From assembly GCA_023459095.1 (NCBI GenBank), contig JAEWVQ010000350.1, forward strand, positions 1 through 6,232: DNA of 6,232 nucleotides. The letters are read 5' to 3'. Positions 1-5,911 of this stretch are shown here, piece by piece (position 1 is the stretch's first letter; the number at the start of each line of letters is the position of its first letter). Source of the DNA: Pseudomonadota bacterium. GTDB taxonomy: Bacteria > Pseudomonadota > Gammaproteobacteria > Burkholderiales > Rhodocyclaceae. The notes under the pieces were generated by a model. It worked only from the letters and a program-made list of their open reading frames with translations, was not told the origin of the DNA and made no database searches. Made by a program: the position numbers and the translations under genes.

Positions 1-1
1 C

Positions 2-976
2 ACCCTCGACCGTCTCGCCACCGGCGATGCCGGCTTGCAGCGCGCGCTCGACCGCGCCGCGCGCACCCAGGGCAAGAGCATCCCGCTGCTCATCCAGGGG
101 GAGTCCGGCGTCGGCAAGGAATTGTTCGCGCACGCCTTCCACAACAGCGGACCGCGCCGCGAGGGGCCTTTCGTGGCGGTGAACTGCGCGGCGATCCCGG
201 AGAACCTGATCGAGTCCGAACTGTTCGGCTATGTCGGCGGTGCCTTCACCGGCGCCCGCCGCGAAGGGGCGACCGGGCGCATCCAGCAGGCGCACGGCGG
301 TACCCTGTTCCTCGACGAGATCGGCGACATGCCGCTCGCCATGCAGGCGCGGCTGCTGCGCGTGCTGCAGGAGCGCTGCGTGACCCCGGTGGGCGGCGCC
401 CGTCCGCTGCCGGTCGACATCTCGCTGGTCTGCGCCACCCACCGCGTGCTGCGCGAGGCGGTGCGGGCCGGCACTTTTCGCGAGGATCTGTATTACCGCG
501 TCAATGGCCTCAGCGTCACCCTGCCGCCGCTGCGCGAGCGCAGCGACATCGACCGTCTGGTGGCGCGCCTGCTCGCCGCCGAGATCGCCGACAGCGGGCG
601 GAGCGCGCTGCGCGTCGGCGACGAGGTGATGGATTTCTTCCTGTCCTATCCGTGGCCGGGCAATGTGCGCCAGCTCCACAACGTGATCCGGGTCGCGGTC
701 GCCCTGGTGGACGACGACGAGACCGAGATCCTGCCCCAGCATCTGCCCGAGGAACTGTTCGGCGCCGACCCGATGGACGACAGCAAGCCGGCGCGCTGGT
801 CGCCGCCGGCCGTGCCCGAGCCGCGGCTGCCGGCAGCCGGCGGCAAGCTCGACGAGATCGAGCGTGCCACCATCGTCGCGGTGATGGCCGAAGTCGGCGG
901 CAACGTGTCGGCGGCGGCGCGCCGCCTCGGCATCAGCCGCAACACGCTCTACCGCAAGCTCGGGCGTGGCGCCTGA
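2..976 (+). CDS. AcoR-like sigma-54-dependent transcriptional activator, C-terminal part (5' end outside window)
   Basis: This is the C-terminal part of a sigma-54 enhancer-binding protein. The reading frame is open from the left edge (TLDRLATGD...), so the gene starts upstream; the TTG at 35 is not a credible start. The AAA+ domain is nearly complete: Walker A GESGVGKE (98-121), the sigma-54-contacting GAFTGA loop (239-256), Walker B TLFLDE (302-319), FREDLYYRVN and WPGNVRQLHN. A linker follows, then a Fis-type helix-turn-helix (about 848-973, NVSAAARRLGISRNTLYRKL). The segment TLDRLATGDAGLQRA before Walker A and the phrase PFVAVNCAAIPENLIESELFGY resemble AcoR, the activator of acetoin catabolism, which normally carries an N-terminal GAF sensor. 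That sensor and the target genes are not visible, so acetoin specificity is unproven. The TGA stop lies 28 bases inside the 3' end of convergent aapM. The class call is near certain; the AcoR subfamily is likely. Confidence 0.9.
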   Translation, partial: TLDRLATGDAGLQRALDRAARTQGKSIPLLIQGESGVGKELFAHAFHNSGPRREGPFVAVNCAAIPENLIESELFGYVGGAFTGARREGATGRIQQAHGGTLFLDEIGDMPLAMQARLLRVLQERCVTPVGGARPLPVDISLVCATHRVLREAVRAGTFREDLYYRVNGLSVTLPPLRERSDIDRLVARLLAAEIADSGRSALRVGDEVMDFFLSYPWPGNVRQLHNVIRVAVALVDDDETEILPQHLPEELFGADPMDDSKPARWSPPAVPEPRLPAAGGKLDEIERATIVAVMAEVGGNVSAAARRLGISRNTLYRKLGRGA

Positions 977-2076
977 GCGGCGTGCGGGCCTTCCAGTCGG
1001 CGGCTCGCGCGCGACAGCGCAAAGCACCCTACCCAGTACAGCGCGCCGATGAATACATAGCCCTCGAGTTGGTAGGGGCGCCACTGCGGGTCGCCGGCCA
1101 GGGCGAGGTCGAGCGCACCGGTGAGTTCGTAGAGGCCGACCACCACCACCAGCGAGGTGTCCTTGAACAGGTTGATGAAGCTGTTCGCGATCGACGGCGC
1201 GGCGGCGCGCAGCGCCTGCGGCAGCAGCACGTGGCGCTGCGTCTGCCACCAGCCCAGGCCGAGCGCGGCGGCGGCCTGGCGCTGGCCCGCGGGCACGGCG
1301 AGGAGCGCGCCGCGGATGGCCTCGGCGAGATAGGCGGCGGCGAATGCGGTGATCGCCACCTGCACGCGCAGCAGCACGTCCACCTCGCGCTCGGTGGGCA
1401 GCAACAGCGGCACCAGGAAGGAGGCGAGAAACAGCGCCGGCACCAGTGGCACGCTGCGGATCAGTTCGATGTAGGCCGCGCATGGCGCCTGGATCGCGGG
1501 CAGCGGCGCGGTGCGTCCGAGTGCGAGCAGCACGGCGAGCGGAAACGCGCTGGCGATGCCGCCGAGGGCGAGCAGCAGGGTCAGCGGCAACCCGCCCCAC
1601 AGTTCGGTGGGCACGGCTTCGAGGCCGGCGACCCCGCCGCCCATCAGCACCCCGAACAGCGCCGCGGCGATCGCCCAGCCGGCGAGCAGCGCCGGCCCGG
1701 TGCGGCGCAGATGCCCGGCTTGGCCCGTCCGTGCAGGCAGGCGCAGGGTGGCAAGGAGGGCGGCGAGCAGCACGGCGGTGGCGAGCAGTGGGCGCCACTG
1801 CGCGTCGTAGGGGTAGCGGCCGAACAGGATGGCGCGGTACTTCTCGCCGATCATGCCCCAGCACGCGCCAGCGGCGGCGCGGCAGGCGTCGGCGTCGGCG
1901 GTCCACACCGCGTCGATGAGCGCCCAGCGCAGCAGCGCGGGTGCGAGCCAGGCCGCGGCGAGCGCGATCAGCACCGTGGCCAGGGTTGCCGCGGGGCCGT
2001 CGAACAGGCTCTGCCGCAGCCGTCCGGGGAGTGCGTGCAGCCGCGTGCGCCGGGCAGCGGGATGCGGCGCGCTCAC
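949..2076 (-). CDS. aapM: General L-amino acid ABC transporter permease AapM
   Basis: Inner-membrane permease of the polar amino acid (HAAT/PAAT) family, 375 aa, close to the roughly 384 aa of rhizobial AapM. Diagnostic features are the long N-terminal extension with the motif CWGMIGEKYRAILFGRYP (about residues 72-89), the ELIRSVPLV segment, and the EAA loop VPAGQRQAAAALGLG with LLPQAL (about 261-290), which docks the ATPase. This is followed by INLFKDTSLVVVVGLYEL and a final membrane helix. The start is GTG at 2076-2074, overlapping the aapQ stop as GTGA. A strong GGAGG (2084-2088) lies seven bases upstream, which supports this start; the frame is open further upstream only as an antisense shadow of aapQ. 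It should pair with AapQ as a heterodimeric channel fed by AapJ. The TAG stop at 949-951 lies inside the convergent regulator gene, and no ATPase gene follows. BztC is the alternative name in Rhodobacter. Confidence 0.93.
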   Translation of the reverse strand: MSAPHPAARRTRLHALPGRLRQSLFDGPAATLATVLIALAAAWLAPALLRWALIDAVWTADADACRAAAGACWGMIGEKYRAILFGRYPYDAQWRPLLATAVLLAALLATLRLPARTGQAGHLRRTGPALLAGWAIAAALFGVLMGGGVAGLEAVPTELWGGLPLTLLLALGGIASAFPLAVLLALGRTAPLPAIQAPCAAYIELIRSVPLVPALFLASFLVPLLLPTEREVDVLLRVQVAITAFAAAYLAEAIRGALLAVPAGQRQAAAALGLGWWQTQRHVLLPQALRAAAPSIANSFINLFKDTSLVVVVGLYELTGALDLALAGDPQWRPYQLEGYVFIGALYWVGCFALSRASRRLEGPHAAQAPRPSLR

Positions 2077-3044
2077 CGCCGTTCCTCCCAGAAGCGGACG
2101 CGGTGTTCGAGCAGGTGGGCGAGGGCGATGCCGAGCGCGCAGATCAGCACATACACCGCCATCACCACGGTGATGCACTCGAGCGCGCGGCCGGTCTGGT
2201 TGAGCGTGGTGTTGGCCACCGACACCAGTTCGGGATAGCCGATGGCGACCGCCAGCGAGCTGTTCTTGACCAGGTTGAGGGCGTGGTTGGCGAGCGGTGG
2301 CACCATCGCCGGCAGGGCCTGCGGCAGCACGATCAGGGTCTGCGTCTGGCGCGGGCCGAGGCCGAGCGCGGCGGCGGCCTGCAACTGCCCGGCCGGCACC
2401 GCCTGCAGTGCCCCGCGCACCGATTCGGCGATGTAGGCCGCACCGTAGCTCGCCAGGCCGGCGAACAGCGCCAGGAACTCGGGCGACAGCGTGGCGCCGC
2501 CGCTGATCGAGAACGGCGTGCGCTGCGGCAGTTCGAGCGCGCCGTCGGCGAACCAGGGCAGGGCGAGGCCGCCCTTGCCGAGGAACACGTGAGGCAGCAG
2601 TTCGAGCGCGTCGGCCGCGGGCGGCAGCAGCGCGGTGAGGGCGAAATACCAGGCGAGCAGTTGCAGCAGCAGCGGGATGTTGCGCACGGTCTCGACGTAG
2701 CCTGTGCAGGCCGCGCGCAGCAGTGGGTTGGGCGAGCGCCGGCCGAGGCCGACCGCGAAGCCGAGCGCGAGTGCGCACAGGGTGGCCGGCAGCGCGACGC
2801 GCACGGTGTTGGCGAGGCCGGCGACGAAGGCGCGCAGGTAGCTGTCGGCGGGGTCGAAGTCGAACACGCCCTCGGCGATCCAGAATCCCGCAGGCTCCAG
2901 GAAGAAGTCGAACCCGCTGCGGATGCCGCGTGCGCGCATGTGCTCGGCGGTGAGCCCGGCGAGCAGCCATAGCGCGACGCCGAGCGCGGCGAGCAGCACC
3001 GCTTGCAGCAGCCAGCGCCGCCAGGGCGCGCGCACCGGACTCAC
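2073..3044 (-). CDS. aapQ: General L-amino acid ABC transporter permease AapQ, short form
   Basis: Second permease of the importer, 323 aa from a GTG at 3044-3042 that overlaps the aapJ stop as GTGA. An ATG further upstream (3188) would overlap aapJ by 148 bases and is rejected; a GTG at 3035 is a minor alternative. Visible features are a first membrane helix (about residues 11-31), the AapQ-typical SGFDFFLEPAGFWI region, NTVRVALPATLCAL (79-92), YVETVRNIPLLLQLLAWY (116-133), the EAA loop VPAGQLQAAAALGLG with VLPQAL (216-244), LNLVKNSSLAVAIGYPEL (256-273) and a last helix (about 291-312). Rhizobial AapQ is about 400 aa. Between GLALPWF and FSISGGATLSPEFLAL this protein has only a short hydrophilic link, so the central extra pair of membrane segments seems absent. 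The frame is intact with no sign of a frameshift, so it reads as a functional short variant (BztB in Rhodobacter nomenclature). No clear ribosome-binding site is seen, so translation is probably coupled to aapJ. Confidence 0.92.
   Translation of the reverse strand: MSPVRAPWRRWLLQAVLLAALGVALWLLAGLTAEHMRARGIRSGFDFFLEPAGFWIAEGVFDFDPADSYLRAFVAGLANTVRVALPATLCALALGFAVGLGRRSPNPLLRAACTGYVETVRNIPLLLQLLAWYFALTALLPPAADALELLPHVFLGKGGLALPWFADGALELPQRTPFSISGGATLSPEFLALFAGLASYGAAYIAESVRGALQAVPAGQLQAAAALGLGPRQTQTLIVLPQALPAMVPPLANHALNLVKNSSLAVAIGYPELVSVANTTLNQTGRALECITVVMAVYVLICALGIALAHLLEHRVRFWEERR
2084..2088 (-). promoter_or_regulatory. Shine-Dalgarno site of aapM
   Basis: On the minus strand GGAGG sits seven bases before the GTG start of aapM and inside the 3' end of aapQ. 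It is near consensus and supports the GTG at 2076 over any other start. AapM can therefore be initiated independently as well as by coupling through the GTGA overlap. Confidence 0.75.
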
Positions 3045-4084
3045 CGCAGCGGCGGGGCGTACATCAGGCCGCCCTGGTTCCACAGCGCGTTCAGGCCGCG
3101 CGGCAGCTTGAGCGGCGAGCCCGCGCCCAGATTGCGCTCGAAGATCTCGCCGTAATTGCCGACGCTGCGCACCGCGCGGTAGGCCCACTGGCGGTCGAGG
3201 CCGAGCGCCTTGCCGAGATCCTCGCCCTTGCCCAGCAGGCGGCCGACCGTGGGGTCGCCGCCGTCGAGCTTCTGGTCGGCGTTGTCACGGGTGACACCCA
3301 GCTCCTCGGCTTCGACGAGGGCATACACCACCCATTTGACGATCGCCAGCCACTCGTCGTCGCCGCGCCGCACCGCGGGGCCGAGCGGCTCCTTGGAGAT
3401 CAGCTCGGGCAGGATCGCGTAATCGTCCGGATTCGGCGCTTCGCCCGCGCGGATGCCGGCGAGGCTGGAGGCGTCGGTGGTGTAGGCGGCGCAGCGGCCG
3501 TTGAAGAAGGCCTTCAGCGAGGCGTCGAACTTCTCGAACACCACCGGCTTGACGCGGATGCCGCGGGCGCGGAAGTAGTCGGCGAGGTTCTTCTCGGTGG
3601 TGGTGCCCGACTGCACGCAGATCTCGGCGTCTTTCAGCTGGTGCGCGCCGGCGAGGCCGAAGCGCTTCGGCACCAGGAAGCCCTGGCCGTCGAAATAGGT
3701 GATCGCGGCGAACACGATGCCGAGCGAGGCGTCGCGGGTCAGCGTCCAGGTGGTATTGCGCGACAGGATGTCGACCTCGCCGGCCTGCAGCGCGGAGAAG
3801 CGCTGCTGCGAGCCGAGCGGCACCCACTTGACCTTGTCGCCGTCGCCGAGCACCGCGGCGGCGATGGCGCGGCACACGTCGACGTCGAGGCCACGCCACT
3901 GGCCCTTGCCGTCGGCGGCGGAAAAACCCGGCACCCCGGTGCTGACCCCGCAGGCGACTTCGCCGCGCTGCTTGATGCGCTCGACGGTGGGGCCGGCATA
4001 CGCGGCGCCGGCGTGGAGCAGCGCGCCGGCGGCGAGCAGGGGGATCAACAGGCGGTGGGCGAGGGCGGAGCGGCTGGGTGGCAT
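3041..4084 (-). CDS. aapJ: Periplasmic general L-amino acid-binding protein AapJ
   Basis: Periplasmic solute-binding protein (family 3) that captures polar or charged L-amino acids and delivers them to AapQM. It is 347 aa; rhizobial AapJ is about 341. A Sec signal peptide is clear: Arg/His-containing n-region, hydrophobic core LLIPLLAAGALL, and likely cleavage after AYA (residue 30). The mature protein begins GPTVERIKQRGEVACGVSTG. Further markers are the family-3 signature GLDVDVCRAIAAAVLGD (65-81), ILSRNTTWTLTRD (106-118), CVQSGTTTEKNLADYF, YTTDASSLAG, ISKEPLGPAVRRGDDEW, NYGEIFERNLG and a C-terminal GLNALWNQGGLMYAPPLR, all strongly AapJ-like. The ATG at 4084-4082 fits the signal peptide, and an AGGA (4092-4095) lies seven bases upstream. 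It is the first gene of the operon and is followed by aapQ with a GTGA overlap. BztA is the equivalent name in Rhodobacter; substrate range cannot be read from sequence. Confidence 0.96.
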   Translation of the reverse strand: MPPSRSALAHRLLIPLLAAGALLHAGAAYAGPTVERIKQRGEVACGVSTGVPGFSAADGKGQWRGLDVDVCRAIAAAVLGDGDKVKWVPLGSQQRFSALQAGEVDILSRNTTWTLTRDASLGIVFAAITYFDGQGFLVPKRFGLAGAHQLKDAEICVQSGTTTEKNLADYFRARGIRVKPVVFEKFDASLKAFFNGRCAAYTTDASSLAGIRAGEAPNPDDYAILPELISKEPLGPAVRRGDDEWLAIVKWVVYALVEAEELGVTRDNADQKLDGGDPTVGRLLGKGEDLGKALGLDRQWAYRAVRSVGNYGEIFERNLGAGSPLKLPRGLNALWNQGGLMYAPPLR

Positions 4085-4152
4085 GGGTGGGTCCTGAGCT
4101 GGGGGCGCCCGGGCATGGCGTCTGCGGCCAGGGCGTGGAGGGCTCCGATTCT

Positions 4153-4168
4153 TGCAGAACGCGCGCCG
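4153..4168 (-). promoter_or_regulatory. Candidate sigma-54 (-24/-12) promoter for aapJQM
   Basis: Read on the minus strand, the site is CGGCGCG-CGTT-CTGCA. Against the consensus TGGCACG-N4-TTGCW it matches 9 of 12 defined positions and has the essential GG and GC at exactly the canonical spacing. The predicted start is near 4142, giving a leader of about 58 bases before the aapJ ATG. Sigma-54 control of amino acid uptake is plausible, and two sigma-54 activators flank the operon. The region is GC-rich, so a chance match cannot be excluded. Confidence 0.35.
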
Positions 4169-4255
4169 CGACGGAACCGCGCTGGCGCGACCGCGCTGCG
4201 TCCGGTGACGGTGCGCGAGTGACGCGCCGACGCCTTTTCAGGAGATTTTCCGACG

Positions 4256-4284
4256 TTGCGGGCGGGTGATTCCAGAACTATAAA
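4256..4284 (+). promoter_or_regulatory. Candidate sigma-70 promoter for the VpsR-like gene
   Basis: The -35 box TTGCGG (4256-4261) and the -10 box TATAAA (4279-4284) are separated by 17 bases. The -10 box matches TATAAT at 5 of 6 positions; the -35 box keeps only the TTG core. It lies at the edge of the AT-rich island. Transcription would begin near 4291, giving an unusually long leader of roughly 235 bases. A promoter nearer the gene could exist, but none stands out. Confidence 0.35.
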
Positions 4285-4455
4285 CAGGCTATCGAGGGAT
4301 GTCCGCATTAATACTAAGGTAATAGGCTTCGCGATAAGCTTCGAGAAAAAATGAAGCATGCCGGGACGACTCGGTTCCAGCCGTTTTCCATCGACCCTCC
4401 AGGTGCCGGGGGCTGCTACAAAAAAATACAGGTGGCGGGCTGGATTGCGTTCCAG
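4270..4455 (+). repeat. Recurrent YTCCAG motif, possible activator half-sites
   Basis: TTCCAG occurs at 4270-4275, 4375-4380 and 4450-4455, and CTCCAG at 4397-4402, all in the same orientation. The start-to-start distances are 105, 22 and 53 bases, each close to a whole number of helical turns. The last copy forms an inverted repeat CTGGA-N6-TCCAG (4440-4455). This could be a binding array for a dimeric regulator, but a six-base motif with four copies is weak evidence. Confidence 0.25.
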
Positions 4456-4510
4456 GGGGAGACCGCGCGCCGACCTGCCGGCGCACGCCTTCCGAGGGTG
4501 GGAAGAGGGG

Positions 4511-4517
4511 AGGAGGA
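4511..4517 (+). promoter_or_regulatory. Shine-Dalgarno site of the VpsR-like gene
   Basis: AGGAGGA lies ten bases before the ATG at 4528, a slightly long spacing. An in-frame TAG at 4519-4521 rules out any earlier start, so the site and the ATG fix the N-terminus. Confidence 0.75.
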
Positions 4518-4527
4518 ATAGTGCTTT

Positions 4528-5865
4528 ATGCATAGTCGAAAAGGGGTCGTGCTGGACCGCCGGGGACGGGTTGCGGCGGCGCTCGAGGCGCTCGCGCTGC
4601 CGGAGTGGGACTTCCAGGTCGTGACCACGATCGATGCCGCGCACCGCGTATTGCGTGCCGCCGCGCCGGCGGCGGTGGTCGGGCTGGTGGTCTTCGACGG
4701 CGGCGAGCCCTGGCCCGGACGCGGCATCGAGGAGTTGTTGTCGAGCCACGAACTGGACTGGATCGCGCTCCTCGACCGCAGCCTGTTGAGCGATCCGGTG
4801 TGGTCGCCGCTGATCCTGCGCGGTTTCCATGATTTCCATTCGCTGCCGCTCGATCGCGAGCGCCTGCTGGTGACCCTGGGGCATGCCCACGGGCGGGCGG
4901 TGATCCGCAACCGGGAGCGCGGCGTCGAAGGTGAGAGCGGCCGCTTCGGCATGACCGGGCTCAGTCCGAAGATGGTCCAGCTCTATCGGCAGATCGAGAA
5001 GATCGTCACCGTCGATGCGCCGGTCCTGATCGGCGGCGAATCGGGCACCGGCAAGGAACTGGTCGCGCGCGCCATCCACCAGTACTCGGCGCGCGCGCGC
5101 GGTCCCTTCGTGGCGATGAACTGCGGCGCGATCTCGCCGCACCTGATCCACTCCGAACTGTTCGGCTACGAGAAGGGCGCGTTCACTGGCGCCAGCCAGC
5201 GCAAGATCGGCAACATCGAGGCCGCCAACGAGGGCATTCTGTTCCTCGACGAGATCGGCGACCTGCCGCTCGACCTGCAGGCCAGCCTGCTGCGCTTCCT
5301 GCAGGAAAAGACCATCGTCCGCGTCGGCGCCACCGAGCGCCTGCGGGTCAATGTGCGGGTCATCGCCGCCACCCACGTCGATCTGCAGCGTGCGGTGCAG
5401 GACGGCCGCTTCCGCGAGGATCTGTACTACCGCCTCAACGTGCTCCACCTCAAGGTGCCGCCGCTGCGCGAGCGCGGCGAGGACATCGTGCTCCTCGCGC
5501 AGCAGGTGTTCGCCGACAACCTGGCGCAGAAGAGCCCGCAGGTGCGGGGCTTCGGCCCCGAGGCGCTGCGCGCGATGGTCGATTACCACTGGCCGGGCAA
5601 TGTGCGCGAGCTGATCAACCGCGTGCAGCACGCGATGATCATGAGCGAGAACCGGCTGCTCAGCGTCGCCGACCTCGGTCTGCCGGTGGCCGAAGGCCTG
5701 GCCGCGGCGCCCACGCTCGACGAGTTGCGGGCGTCGGTGGAGCGCGAGGTGATCGAGACCAGCCTGAAGAAATACCGCAACAACGTCTCCGAAACCGCGC
5801 GCCAGCTCGGGGTGTCGCGGGTCACGCTGTATCGCATGATCGACCGGCTGAAGATCGTTCTGTAG
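4528..5865 (+). CDS. VpsR/BerB-type sigma-54-dependent regulator (exopolysaccharide/biofilm family)
   Basis: A complete 445-aa regulator with the three-domain layout of VpsR (444 aa), the cyclic-di-GMP-responsive activator of Vibrio polysaccharide genes. Residues about 5-130 form the VpsR-type receiver-like domain; the stretch SSHELDWIALLDRSLLSD and the following LLVTLGHAHG match VpsR's pattern. The AAA+ domain has Walker A GESGTGKE (170-177), Walker B ILFLDE (237-242), FREDLYYRLNVLHLKVPPLRER and WPGNVREL (355-362). A Fis-type helix-turn-helix lies at about 419-441 (NVSETARQLGVSRVTLYRMI). Unlike Vibrio VpsR, it keeps an intact GAFTGA loop (217-222), so it should activate sigma-54 promoters, as reported for BerB of Burkholderia. 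The position aligned with VpsR Asp59 appears to be Val55, with Asp57 two residues on, so phosphorylation is doubtful. It is transcribed divergently from aapJ and lies 46 bases upstream of an exported protein gene that may share its transcript. Cyclic-di-GMP binding and polysaccharide targets are inferred from the family only. Confidence 0.9.
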   Translation: MHSRKGVVLDRRGRVAAALEALALPEWDFQVVTTIDAAHRVLRAAAPAAVVGLVVFDGGEPWPGRGIEELLSSHELDWIALLDRSLLSDPVWSPLILRGFHDFHSLPLDRERLLVTLGHAHGRAVIRNRERGVEGESGRFGMTGLSPKMVQLYRQIEKIVTVDAPVLIGGESGTGKELVARAIHQYSARARGPFVAMNCGAISPHLIHSELFGYEKGAFTGASQRKIGNIEAANEGILFLDEIGDLPLDLQASLLRFLQEKTIVRVGATERLRVNVRVIAATHVDLQRAVQDGRFREDLYYRLNVLHLKVPPLRERGEDIVLLAQQVFADNLAQKSPQVRGFGPEALRAMVDYHWPGNVRELINRVQHAMIMSENRLLSVADLGLPVAEGLAAAPTLDELRASVEREVIETSLKKYRNNVSETARQLGVSRVTLYRMIDRLKIVL

Positions 5866-5898
5866 TCACGCAGCGGCGCGCGGGGTGCCGCGGACAAT

Positions 5899-5905
5899 GG
5901 GAGGG
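5899..5905 (+). promoter_or_regulatory. Shine-Dalgarno site that decides the start of the exported protein gene
   Basis: GGGAGGG has its GGAGG core at 5900-5904, seven bases before the ATG at 5912. An in-frame ATG at 5897 also exists, but it would place this site inside the coding region and has no ribosome-binding site of its own. The ATG at 5912 is therefore preferred over 5897; a second ATG at 5915 is possible. Confidence 0.65.
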
Positions 5906-5911
5906 TGGCGC

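Larger units (their letters stand above)
4085..4527. other. Divergent intergenic regulatory region between aapJ and the VpsR-like gene
   Basis: This is the only long non-coding stretch in the window. It should carry the promoters of aapJQM (leftward) and the VpsR-like gene (rightward). Positions 4271-4360 form an AT-rich island: 37 of 90 bases are G or C, against about 70% elsewhere. A-tracts occur at 4346-4351 (A6) and 4420-4426 (A7), compatible with intrinsic bending. YTCCAG motifs recur at 4270, 4375, 4397 and 4450. Short ORFs in this stretch have no recognisable product and no good ribosome-binding site. No convincing riboswitch, small RNA gene or terminator was recognised. Confidence 0.7.

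Noticed and set aside
652..2238. 528-codon open frame on the plus strand opposite aapM and aapQ
   Set aside because: It is an antisense shadow of high-GC genes: Arg/Gln/Gly-rich composition, no recognisable domain, and it covers well-conserved permease genes.
2073..3188. Longer aapQ form starting at an ATG at 3188
   Set aside because: It would overlap aapJ by 148 bases and add an Arg/Gln-rich stretch that is a frame shadow of aapJ. The GTG at 3044 gives the same 4-base overlap as the aapQ/aapM junction.
4433..4449. Plus-strand TGGCGGG...TTGC resembling a sigma-54 promoter before the VpsR-like gene
   Set aside because: The GG and GC elements are 13 rather than 12 bases apart; sigma-54 promoters tolerate this spacing change very poorly.
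4289..4486. 65-residue minus-strand ORF in the intergenic region
   Set aside because: No Shine-Dalgarno site, no recognisable motif, and it lies over the likely regulatory region.
4045..5631. 528-codon open frame on the minus strand opposite the VpsR-like gene
   Set aside because: It lies antisense to a clear AAA+ regulator and runs through the AT-rich intergenic region with low-complexity composition. No homologous motif is recognisable.
5873..5891. GCGGC-N9-GCCGC hairpin between the VpsR-like gene and the next gene, considered as a terminator
   Set aside because: Only five base pairs with a nine-base loop and no T-run after it, so it is not an intrinsic terminator.
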